6,120 nt of DNA from Deltaproteobacteria bacterium. Its GTDB lineage: Bacteria; Desulfobacterota; Desulfobacteria; Desulfobacterales; JAABPS01. The notes beneath the pieces are model-generated. The model searched no databases, was not told where the DNA came from, and was given only the letters and a program-made list of their open reading frames with translations. Shown one piece after another: positions 1-5,675 of the stretch. The number at the start of each line of letters is the position of its first letter. Positions within the stretch are counted from its first letter, which is position 1. Both the position numbers and the translations under genes were made by a program. The DNA lies in the NCBI GenBank assembly GCA_019309685.1, contig JAFDFT010000418.1, forward strand, positions 1-6,120, in the 5' to 3' direction.

Positions 1-394
1 CAAGCATTTTGTTGTGTGAAGCCACTGCGTAAAGCGTCAGCATCCTCAACCTAGCGCGTGTATTGGCCATGGTGAGATCATCTTGAATGTCCGGCGGCAG
101 TGTATTTTTAAGCGATTCAAACGCGGGGGTGAGCTCTATTTTTAATCCTTTGACATTATTAAATGTTTTTTCCAGCCACTGGATGTGTTTTTCAGACAGA
201 GATATTTGGTCCGTTGCCTGATGAATCGGCATATTCAACAAAACGACATGACTTCCTGTTTTCGCACAAAGGGTGGAGGTAACGGCTGAATCAATTCCTC
301 CTGAAACGCCAATAACAAATCCATTCAAACTGGTATTTTTAAGATAAGAGCCTAACCATTGAACAATATGATCAATAATCTTTGAGGTCTGCAA
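1..394 (-). CDS. nadE: NAD+ synthetase, N-terminal part (cut by left edge)
   Basis: NAD+ synthetase carries out the last step of NAD biosynthesis: it adenylates nicotinic acid adenine dinucleotide with ATP and then amidates it. The 131 visible residues show the N-type ATP pyrophosphatase loop SGGIDSA at residues 31-37, preceded by the strand GFVIGV, and the family motif NTRARLRMLTLY at 111-122. No amidase domain precedes the loop, so this looks like the short ammonia-dependent form, usually about 250-275 residues; roughly half is missing beyond the left edge. An in-frame stop lies at 407-409 and no ATG lies upstream of the P-loop. The only sensible start is TTG at 392-394 (protein MQTSKIIDHIVQWL), which places the P-loop at the usual distance from the N-terminus. 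No good Shine-Dalgarno site precedes it. The gene is codirectional with the transporter operon, but a 213-bp gap with its own candidate promoter suggests separate transcription. The identity is secure; the exact start is less so. Confidence 0.9.
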   Translation of the reverse strand, partial: MQTSKIIDHIVQWLGSYLKNTSLNGFVIGVSGGIDSAVTSTLCAKTGSHVVLLNMPIHQATDQISLSEKHIQWLEKTFNNVKGLKIELTPAFESLKNTLPPDIQDDLTMANTRARLRMLTLYAVASHNKML

Positions 395-427
395 TGAGGA
401 ATGCGGTTAAGAAATTCGATATTACAA

Positions 428-443
428 ATGTCGTGTCACACAT
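428..443. promoter_or_regulatory. ATGT-N8-ACAT palindrome, PadR-type operator candidate
   Basis: The sequence ATGT, eight bases, ACAT lies at 428-443; the symmetry extends one base further on each side (AATGT/ACATT, 427-444). ATGT-N8-ACAT is the operator pattern described for PadR of phenolic acid metabolism. It lies directly at and downstream of the start site predicted from the candidate nadE promoter, where a bound repressor would block initiation. Which PadR protein, if any, binds here cannot be told. The same pattern was not found in front of the padR gene of this window. Confidence 0.35.
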
Positions 444-450
444 TGAACGA

Positions 451-480
451 TATATAAAAAAATTTACACATGACTGTCAT
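451..480 (-). promoter_or_regulatory. Candidate sigma70-type promoter for nadE
   Basis: On the minus strand, ATGACA (475-480) is a five-of-six match to the -35 consensus. It is followed after 18 bp by TATATA (451-456), a four-of-six match to the -10 consensus. Transcription would start near 444, giving an untranslated leader of about 50 nt before the TTG start at 394. The -35 box sits inside a perfect palindrome, ATGAC-T-GTCAT (470-480). AT-rich intergenic DNA yields such matches by chance, so this is only a candidate. Confidence 0.35.
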
Positions 481-563
481 TGCGGGTTAAGCCCTTCGGC
501 TATACTCAGGATAAACTGCGATACGAAACAATCTCATAATGGACGTTGAGATTGCTGCCTCGC
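476..563. repeat. Degenerate dispersed intergenic repeat remnant
   Basis: The stretch begins with GTCATTGCGGG (476-486) and continues to AACAATCTCA (527-536). This resembles a widespread intergenic repeat family of the form GTCATTGCGAG...GAAGCAATCTC, known from many delta-proteobacterial and other genomes. A second, inverted piece follows: TGAGATTGCTGCCTCGC (547-563), whose reverse complement reads GCGAGGCAGCAATCTCA. The two meet in a perfect 8-bp inverted repeat, CAATCTCA (529-536) and TGAGATTG (547-554), separated by 10 nt. On the minus strand only TTT follows this hairpin, so it is at best a weak terminator for the ATPase gene. Family membership is from memory of the repeat pattern and has not been searched. 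Confidence 0.4.
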
Positions 564-607
564 TATATTTTCTTTATGGATAGTACTAAAAGAGATCGGA
601 TAACGGA

Positions 608-1441
608 TTAAAAACCGCTCAATTCCATGAAAAGAAAGCTGTCCATGATTTCCTCTCGGAAAAGCTCCATTACCCGGTTTCTTACTTCCAGGAACTGATC
701 ACTTTCAATTGATTTGTAATCGCGTGGACGCGGCAGATTTGTATCGATTACTTCCACTACTCGGGCGGGTCTCTTGGAGAAGACCACTACTTTGTCCGCC
801 AGGTAGACTGCTTCCTGGATGTTGTGAGAGATGAAGAGGACTGTTACGCCTGTTTTTTCCCATACCTCCATGATCTTATCATGCATATAAAGCGTTGTCT
901 GAAAGTCCAGAGAACTGAAGGGTTCATCCAGCAGAAGAATGTCAGGTTCATAAATAAGGGCTCTGAGAATGCAAAGCATCTGCTGCTGGCCGCCGCTCAA
1001 TTCATATGGATAGGCGTCCTCCCGAACACTCATATCAAGCCGCCAGAGAAATTCCTCTACCTTTTGTTTTCGTTCCCGCCGTGGGACGCCGTCAAGTTCC
1101 ATTGGGACCATGAGATTTCCCATGCATGTTCGCCAGGGGAAGAGAGACTCCCGGTAATTCTGAAAAACATAACCGATCTTTGCTTCTTCAATGGATTTAC
1201 CGCCAATGTGAATCTTGCCGTAGTCCATTTCCTCAATGTCAGAGAGCATGCGGAAGAAGGTGCTTTTCCCGCACCCGTTGGGTCCCACAATAGTAACAAA
1301 TTCACCTTTCTTGGCGCTGAAAGTAATGTTATCGAGCACACGCAGGCCCCCGCTCCCCAGCCGGGGATCGGGGGCTGTGTCATAGTGTTTGCTTACTCCG
1401 CGCGCGGAGAGATATGGTTTTTCTTTAGGTATTCTACTCAT
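608..1441 (-). CDS. ABC importer ATPase, NrtD/SsuB/TauB type
   Basis: This is the cytoplasmic ATP-hydrolysing subunit of the importer whose lipoprotein and permease are encoded just upstream. With the start chosen here it has 277 residues, normal for the family. Motifs are complete: Walker A GPNGCGKST at 53-61, Q-loop glutamine at 94, signature LSGGQ at 148-152, Walker B ILLLDE at 168-173, D-loop SSLD at 176-179 and H-loop histidine at 206. The frame is open further upstream to an ATG at 1519, but that start would overlap the lipoprotein gene by 86 nt and add 26 residues unlike the family. The ATG at 1439-1441 gives an 8-nt overlap with the upstream gene, whose stop is at 1434-1436, and fits translational coupling; a clear Shine-Dalgarno site is lacking. 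The sequence matches the nitrate/sulfonate/taurine branch, but the substrate is unknown. Confidence 0.93.
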   Translation of the reverse strand: MSRIPKEKPYLSARGVSKHYDTAPDPRLGSGGLRVLDNITFSAKKGEFVTIVGPNGCGKSTFFRMLSDIEEMDYGKIHIGGKSIEEAKIGYVFQNYRESLFPWRTCMGNLMVPMELDGVPRRERKQKVEEFLWRLDMSVREDAYPYELSGGQQQMLCILRALIYEPDILLLDEPFSSLDFQTTLYMHDKIMEVWEKTGVTVLFISHNIQEAVYLADKVVVFSKRPARVVEVIDTNLPRPRDYKSIESDQFLEVRNRVMELFREEIMDSFLFMELSGF

Positions 1442-2384
1442 AGTACAGTTTTGTCGTATCAACCTTTTGTTTATAAGCTCCATCTTCATAGAGGATATCG
1501 AAGTATTCTTGCCCTGCATTTTTATTGAACTCTTTCATCTTTATCCACTCGTCAAAAGGAAGCCGCATAGCCACAGGCTCTGGAAGACCGGTGTGTTTTG
1601 CCAAAATAGGCCGTACTTCTTTGTCGTTTTCTCTGATGTAGTCGAGTGCCTTCTCGATGGCGATTTTAACTTTTTTAGCCGCCTTGGGCCTTTCCTTTAA
1701 AAATTTGGCGTTAAACGAAAAAGCGCCGCCTGGAACTCCGTTTTCCAGATTTAAGAGTGTAAGTGGGCTTTTCATGAGATATTTTCCCAATCCTTTGGAC
1801 GCAGCTATCATCCCGAAAGGCTCGGGTGAGAAAAAGGCATCAATCTGTCTCGAAGCCAGTGCCGGAACCAGGTTGGGAGGAGGAATCTCGGTGAAGATGA
1901 CGCCCTTTGGGTCCGTTTGCGTACCAACGGCCAGCCTTGCCAGGGATACAGAGGTGGCCCCTGGGAACGTACCTATTTTCTTGCCTTTCAGGTCTTTCAG
2001 GTCCTTGATGGAAGAGTCTTTCCTGACCACCACGACAAAAGTTTTATCTCCTTTATTGTCAGTAGACCCAAATAAGAGAAAAACCTTGAACCTGTCAGGC
2101 GCGTTTTGCGCGGCGAACCAGTGACCGGTAACAGAGCTGCCGCAGTTGGCATCGATCCTTCCCGCTACCAGGGCATCGATAACGGTTGTACCTGAATTGA
2201 AAGGTACAAGTTCCACTTTCAGGCCCTGATCTGCAAAAAATCCTTTTTCCAGCGCCACATAGGTTGGCAGGCTCATCGTGATACGAAGATGGCCGATTTT
2301 AACCGTTTCTTCTTTTTGCTGGCATCCTGTAACGGCCACTAACAGAAACATCATAATAAATACTGTTGTCAAAATTTTCTTCAT
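1434..2384 (-). CDS. NMT1/SsuA-type substrate-binding lipoprotein
   Basis: This is the extracytoplasmic solute-binding subunit of the importer. The 316-residue product opens with a lipoprotein signal: a lysine-containing N-terminus, a hydrophobic stretch and the lipobox VTGC, with the lipidated cysteine at residue 21. The mature part begins KIGHLRITMSLPTYVALEKG, then FFADQGLKVELVPF and DALVAGRIDANCG, the pattern of the NMT1/SsuA/TauA/NrtA periplasmic binding fold. The internal DLKDLKGKKIGTF and ALASRQIDAFFSPEP segments are also typical of that family. The start is supported by a strong ribosome binding site six bases upstream. The gene lies 72 bp downstream of the permease part of the fusion gene and overlaps the ATPase start by 8 nt, so all three subunits should be cotranscribed. 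Family relatives bind sulfonates, nitrate, pyrimidine precursors or organic acids. The neighbouring CoA ligase favours an organic acid, but that is inference. Confidence 0.92.
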   Translation of the reverse strand: MKKILTTVFIMMFLLVAVTGCQQKEETVKIGHLRITMSLPTYVALEKGFFADQGLKVELVPFNSGTTVIDALVAGRIDANCGSSVTGHWFAAQNAPDRFKVFLLFGSTDNKGDKTFVVVVRKDSSIKDLKDLKGKKIGTFPGATSVSLARLAVGTQTDPKGVIFTEIPPPNLVPALASRQIDAFFSPEPFGMIAASKGLGKYLMKSPLTLLNLENGVPGGAFSFNAKFLKERPKAAKKVKIAIEKALDYIRENDKEVRPILAKHTGLPEPVAMRLPFDEWIKMKEFNKNAGQEYFDILYEDGAYKQKVDTTKLYYE

Positions 2385-2390
2385 TTTTTT

Positions 2391-2398
2391 CCTCCTTT
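2391..2398 (-). promoter_or_regulatory. Strong ribosome binding site of the lipoprotein gene
   Basis: The minus strand reads AAAGGAGG, then six A residues, then the ATG at 2382-2384. This is a near-perfect Shine-Dalgarno site at good spacing and the strongest in the operon, which fits the usual need for more binding protein than channel or ATPase. The other operon genes rely on overlap or weak sites. Confidence 0.85.
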
Positions 2399-2456
2399 TA
2401 TCGTTCTTTTTAAAAGATCCCGTATTTGGACTGAACGGTTTAGCTTTTTCACTGAA

Positions 2457-4664
2457 TTACCTTCCAGCCCAATGGATCACTTTGTCTTCAATCTTGACAA
2501 ATCCCTGGTTAATAAAATAACCGATAAGACCGGCCATGACTATAAATGCGTACATATCTGTTATCTGATACGTCATATGGGCGTTGTAGATCAAGTACCC
2601 CAATCCTTTTGTGGTTCCAATGAACATTTCCAGCACAACAATGATGATCAGGCTCAAAGAAAGAGCTAGCCGCATACCTGCAGCAATCTGGGGAAGTGAC
2701 TCAGGAAGGACAACTTTAACCATAATATAGGCTTCTGACGCCTTCATTGTTTCAGCCACTAATCGTCGGGTACGGCTGCATCCATGGACCCCATAGGTGG
2801 TATTGACCAGAATCAGAAGAGAGCATCCAAAAACAACCAGGGCGATCTTGGAGCCATCCCCGAGACCGAAAGCGAGCATAAATAAAGGGAACATGGCTGT
2901 CGCGGGAAATGAGCGGAAAAAATCGATGATAAACTCAACTGATTCATAGACCTTTTCCCAATAGCCGAGAACAATGCCCAGTGGCACACCAATGCCCACT
3001 GCCAGTAAATATCCAGCCATCATGCGGTAAAAGGTTTTTCCAAGGTGATGATACGTATCTGCTTGTAAGAGGAGCCTTCCTAAGCTTTCACCCACTTTTG
3101 CAGGAGATGGCAGGAAGAAAGGGTCCACCAGCTTGGTTGCTGTGACAAAAAACCAGACGGCAAGCAGGACAACCGGCCCGATGAATTTTTTATGTTTTGA
3201 TAAAAAATCCCAGAATTTTTTTAGATCCCCCTCTATGACCTTCAACTCCCGTTTGGCCACCTTTCCGGTGCGTGAGCGCGGGAGGCTGTCCCTAATTTCT
3301 ACTTCTTTTGGGATTTTAAAGCTGGCGAGCCGGTTCCGGCAAAATTTTATTAACTCCCGTTTGGATACTTCTTCTCCCATTTTTACATTTTCGACCTCCG
3401 AGGGGTAGACGTTCATTCCCCCGGTAATGACCATGTCATCAGCGCGGCCCAGAATGTAAAGATAACCGTCATCGTCGAACCGCCCAAGGTCACCGGTATA
3501 ATACCAGCCATTCTTTATCGTTTTTTCAGTTGCCCTTGGATTCTTGAAGTACCCTTTCATGATCTGGGGTCCGCGGGCAAGCACCGATCCCACTTCCCCT
3601 ATGGGCAGCTCTTTGTCATTTTTGTCCACGATAATGATTTCCACCCTGGGGGCGGCTCGGCCGGCGCTGGCCATCTTGCGGGGCGCGTCATCATAGCGGG
3701 TAAGCGTTAGCAGGGGTGAAGTCTCTGTGGCCCCATAGCCCTGGAGGGCCGGGCAGTGTGGATATTCTTCGACCCACTCCTCCATAAGTTCTTCAGCAAC
3801 AACCGTCCCCATCATGGCGACAAACCGGAGGCTGCTCAGGTCATAACGGTCGCGGCTCGGCAGGTTAAGGAGCATCTGAAAGATTGGGGGCACAGCGTGG
3901 AAGTAGTCGATTTTGTTTCTCTGTACCTCTTCAAGGATCTTTTTAGGCCGTATTTCGTCAATGATGATTATTGTATGGCCCATGTCAACTAAAAGGTTTA
4001 AGACTACGGGTCCTGAAATATGGGACATGGGCAATACGGACCCCTGCACATCTTTTTCGCTTACCGGCAGAAAAGCCATGAATGATTCGGAGAAATAGGT
4101 GAGATGGTCATAATTGAGAATCACGCCTTTTGGCTTTCCTGTGGTACCGGAAGTATAGAGATAAAGGGCTTCATCATCTTCATTAATGGGAATATTCGGA
4201 TCCTTAGAATCCCCATTCTCCATGATTTTGTCATACAGATAAAAGGTGTTCTTCTCATCGTTATTCTCAACTTCCTCACCCAAAAAAACTCCGCATATGA
4301 GATGCTTCTTTTCACTCATCATCCGTGTGGCAAAAGATTTTTGTTTGGAATGGGTGATGAGGACCTTTGCTTCGGTTTCATCAAAGAGGGGGGCCATTTC
4401 CGGCGCGCTCAAACGAAAGTCAAGAATTACAGCAATAACGCCGATTTTCATAAGAGCAAAGTAGACAGCTGCAAACTCCGCACAATTGGGCATAAGCATT
4501 ACCGCACGGTCACCCTTTTTAATTCCCTGGGCGAGAATCCAATTGGCAAGCTTATTGGCCTGATTGTTAAGCTCGGAAAAAGTCAGCTCGGTTTCATTGC
4601 AAATAACCGCTACTTTATCAGGGCGCTTTTGGGACTGATCCTGTAAATGTTTACCAACGATCAT
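2457..4664 (-). CDS. Acyl-CoA ligase fused to ABC importer permease
   Basis: One 735-codon frame carries two enzyme-sized parts. Residues 1-475 are an AMP-forming acyl-CoA ligase, which activates a carboxylate with ATP and CoA: P-loop YTSGTTGKPKG at 170-180, GYGATE at 309-314, YTGDLG at 389-394, hinge GRADDMV at 406-412 and catalytic lysine K468 in TGKV. About 30 residues usual for the C-terminal domain are missing between V427 and K428. Residues 482-735 form a full-length SsuC/TauC-type permease with about six membrane segments (near 494-510, 547-567, 585-602, 606-622, 663-682, 702-720). Its EAA loop (635-654) is degenerate. The basic stretch KKFWDFLSKHKKF before the first segment predicts a cytoplasmic N-terminus, so the ligase would lie on the correct side. 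The start ATG overlaps padR by 14 nt. No canonical, well-placed start exists for a separate permease. The ligase substrate (fatty, aromatic or other acid) is not evident. Domain calls are secure; whether the fusion protein is functional is open. Confidence 0.85.
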   Translation of the reverse strand: MIVGKHLQDQSQKRPDKVAVICNETELTFSELNNQANKLANWILAQGIKKGDRAVMLMPNCAEFAAVYFALMKIGVIAVILDFRLSAPEMAPLFDETEAKVLITHSKQKSFATRMMSEKKHLICGVFLGEEVENNDEKNTFYLYDKIMENGDSKDPNIPINEDDEALYLYTSGTTGKPKGVILNYDHLTYFSESFMAFLPVSEKDVQGSVLPMSHISGPVVLNLLVDMGHTIIIIDEIRPKKILEEVQRNKIDYFHAVPPIFQMLLNLPSRDRYDLSSLRFVAMMGTVVAEELMEEWVEEYPHCPALQGYGATETSPLLTLTRYDDAPRKMASAGRAAPRVEIIIVDKNDKELPIGEVGSVLARGPQIMKGYFKNPRATEKTIKNGWYYTGDLGRFDDDGYLYILGRADDMVITGGMNVYPSEVENVKMGEEVSKRELIKFCRNRLASFKIPKEVEIRDSLPRSRTGKVAKRELKVIEGDLKKFWDFLSKHKKFIGPVVLLAVWFFVTATKLVDPFFLPSPAKVGESLGRLLLQADTYHHLGKTFYRMMAGYLLAVGIGVPLGIVLGYWEKVYESVEFIIDFFRSFPATAMFPLFMLAFGLGDGSKIALVVFGCSLLILVNTTYGVHGCSRTRRLVAETMKASEAYIMVKVVLPESLPQIAAGMRLALSLSLIIIVVLEMFIGTTKGLGYLIYNAHMTYQITDMYAFIVMAGLIGYFINQGFVKIEDKVIHWAGR

Positions 4665-5229
4665 AGTTTTCTTTTCTCTCAGTAAATACGTTCTTCTCGT
4701 CCAGTTCGCCTTTAGAGAAGGTATCGATTAAATCTTTGACAAAATCCATCTCAGCTTCTGCAAACCGGATGTTGTGGGTTGTAATGATATGCTCCCTTTT
4801 TCTTGTCGAGTTATTTGTTAACTCTTTTTTTTGGCGACTCAGTAAAAATTTTAGTTTGCGAATTTCCTTCATTCTTTCTCTTAGTGTTTTCACAACATCT
4901 TGGGGGTCCAAAAAATTGAGGAAATAGAGAGAGACGTCGAGATTAAAAAAGGGGCGCTGCAAATAAGAAATATTTTTCAGAAGGGTTTCTTTAATCTCTT
5001 CCATGCCTTTAGCTGTCAGGCTGTAAACATGTTTTTTTGGCCGCTTGCCTGATACGGTTGACAAGCTGGCAACCATTCCCTCTTGTTCCAGTTTTTTCAG
5101 TGTATAGTAAAGCGGGGTCGCAGATACCTGGAAGAAAGGGCTTAACTCTTTCTCCAATGTCTGTTTCAGATCATACCCATGCGCAGGCTCTTTCATCAAA
5201 AGGCCCATTATTATCAAACGAAGGTCCAT
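4651..5229 (-). CDS. PadR-family transcriptional regulator
   Basis: This is a 192-residue DNA-binding protein and the first gene of the operon. The N-terminal winged helix-turn-helix begins directly at the start codon: LRLIIMGLLMKEPAHGYDL at about 3-21, LYYTLKKLEQEGMV at about 40-53 and, in the wing, KKHVYSLTAKG at 64-74. The remainder is a helical, charged region typical of the PadR C-terminal dimerisation domain (Vir_act_alpha_C type). PadR proteins usually repress nearby genes and release DNA on binding a phenolic acid or other small ligand. The 3' end overlaps the ligase-permease start by 14 nt, so regulator and transporter are made from one message and autoregulation is likely. A promoter and AT-rich palindrome lie immediately upstream. 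No Shine-Dalgarno site is visible before the ATG at 5227-5229. The ligand is unknown; a substrate or product of the ligase is a reasonable guess. Confidence 0.9.
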   Translation of the reverse strand: MDLRLIIMGLLMKEPAHGYDLKQTLEKELSPFFQVSATPLYYTLKKLEQEGMVASLSTVSGKRPKKHVYSLTAKGMEEIKETLLKNISYLQRPFFNLDVSLYFLNFLDPQDVVKTLRERMKEIRKLKFLLSRQKKELTNNSTRKREHIITTHNIRFAEAEMDFVKDLIDTFSKGELDEKNVFTERKENYDRW

Positions 5230-5235
5230 AATAGT

Positions 5236-5258
5236 AATTTAAATTAAATATTTAAATT
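5236..5258. promoter_or_regulatory. AT-rich palindrome, probable PadR operator
   Basis: AATTTAAAT (5236-5244) and ATTTAAATT (5250-5258) are perfect 9-bp inverted arms around a 5-bp spacer. Outer TAGT (5232-5235) and ACTA (5261-5264) continue the symmetry with a 2-bp offset. The palindrome covers the predicted transcription start, just downstream of the -10 box, and ends seven bases before the padR start codon. That is the right place for an autorepressing operator. AT-only palindromes also arise by chance, so binding is inferred from position. Confidence 0.5.
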
Positions 5259-5260
5259 TA

Positions 5261-5290
5261 ACTATATTGAAAAATGAATAAGAATGTCAA
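5261..5290 (-). promoter_or_regulatory. sigma70-type promoter of the padR-transporter operon
   Basis: The minus strand has a perfect -35 box TTGACA (5285-5290), an 18-bp spacer and the -10 box TATAGT (5261-5266), five of six to consensus. Transcription would start near 5254, giving a leader of only about 25 nt before padR. It is the best promoter match seen in the window and sits directly in front of the first operon gene. Confidence 0.7.
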
Positions 5291-5675
5291 TTGATATTTT
5301 TGTGAATGCCGGGGAATATGTCAAAAAAGGAGTGCCATTATTGCTTGCCGCTTATTGCGGCAACAAATATCGGGTCTATCCAGAAAAAAGGCTGATTTGG
5401 GCGAAAACCTTTCAACGCAATTTGTCTCACTGCACCGGTTCTTTTACAGCGAAACTGTGTAACGCGGGAAAAAGGCGAAAGGGATGTGAGTTGTTCAATC
5501 AAAAAACTCCAAAAAGGTTCCATTTCACTATCATATCAGTTATAAATGTGATGCATTGTTTGCTACGGTGAAGGCCAGCCATATGCAATTTTTATTTTCT
5601 TTACCTTTCTCGATTTGTTCATTTGTTTTTTTCAATTGTGAGCAATTCTGTAATATCAAATTAAAGTTCTGTCTT
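5291..5675. other. Intergenic region without a convincing gene
   Basis: About 385 bp separate the operon promoter from the 3' end of the TetR gene. Short open frames exist on both strands (plus 5284-5571; minus 5338-5523), but neither has a ribosome binding site or a recognisable family. The plus-strand one begins inside the operon promoter. The visible structures are a GC-rich hairpin at 5345-5363 and small inverted repeats such as AATTG-TGAG-CAATT (5634-5647). No T-rich tail in the right direction marks a terminator for the TetR gene. Confidence 0.6.
5345..5363. repeat. Perfect 7-bp hairpin, TTGCCGC/GCGGCAA
   Basis: TTGCCGC (5345-5351) and GCGGCAA (5357-5363) pair perfectly around a 5-nt loop TTATT. 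TTG (5341-5343) and CAA (5364-5366) can extend the stem past one bulged base. On the minus strand the nearest T-run (opposite A5323-A5328) is 16 nt beyond the stem, too far for a classical intrinsic terminator. The role is unknown; it could be a weak terminator between the TetR unit and the operon or part of a dispersed repeat. Confidence 0.5.

Noticed and set aside
1442..1519. Longer ATPase start (ATG at 1519, 26 more residues)
   Set aside because: It would overlap the lipoprotein gene by 86 nt and the extra residues do not resemble the family. The ATG at 1439-1441 gives the usual N-terminus and an 8-nt coupling overlap.
824..1528. Plus-strand 234-codon open frame opposite the ATPase gene
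   Set aside because: It is antisense to a gene with complete ABC motifs, and its translation resembles no known protein. It is a shadow frame.
3216..3231. Programmed frameshift at the A7 or G5 run making separate ligase and permease
   Set aside because: Both domains are already in the same frame, so no shift is needed to make the fusion. One fewer G would end the ligase at a TAA but would leave the permease without a start codon. It is kept only as a sequencing-error check.
5284..5571. Plus-strand 95-codon open frame
   Set aside because: There is no ribosome binding site, it begins inside the operon's -35 box, and the protein has no recognisable family or domain. It was treated as a chance frame.
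5634..5647. AATTG-TGAG-CAATT resembling half of a lac operator
   Set aside because: It is short, lies downstream of the TetR gene rather than at a promoter, and no LacI-type gene is present. It is also not a terminator, because the A/T run is on the wrong side.
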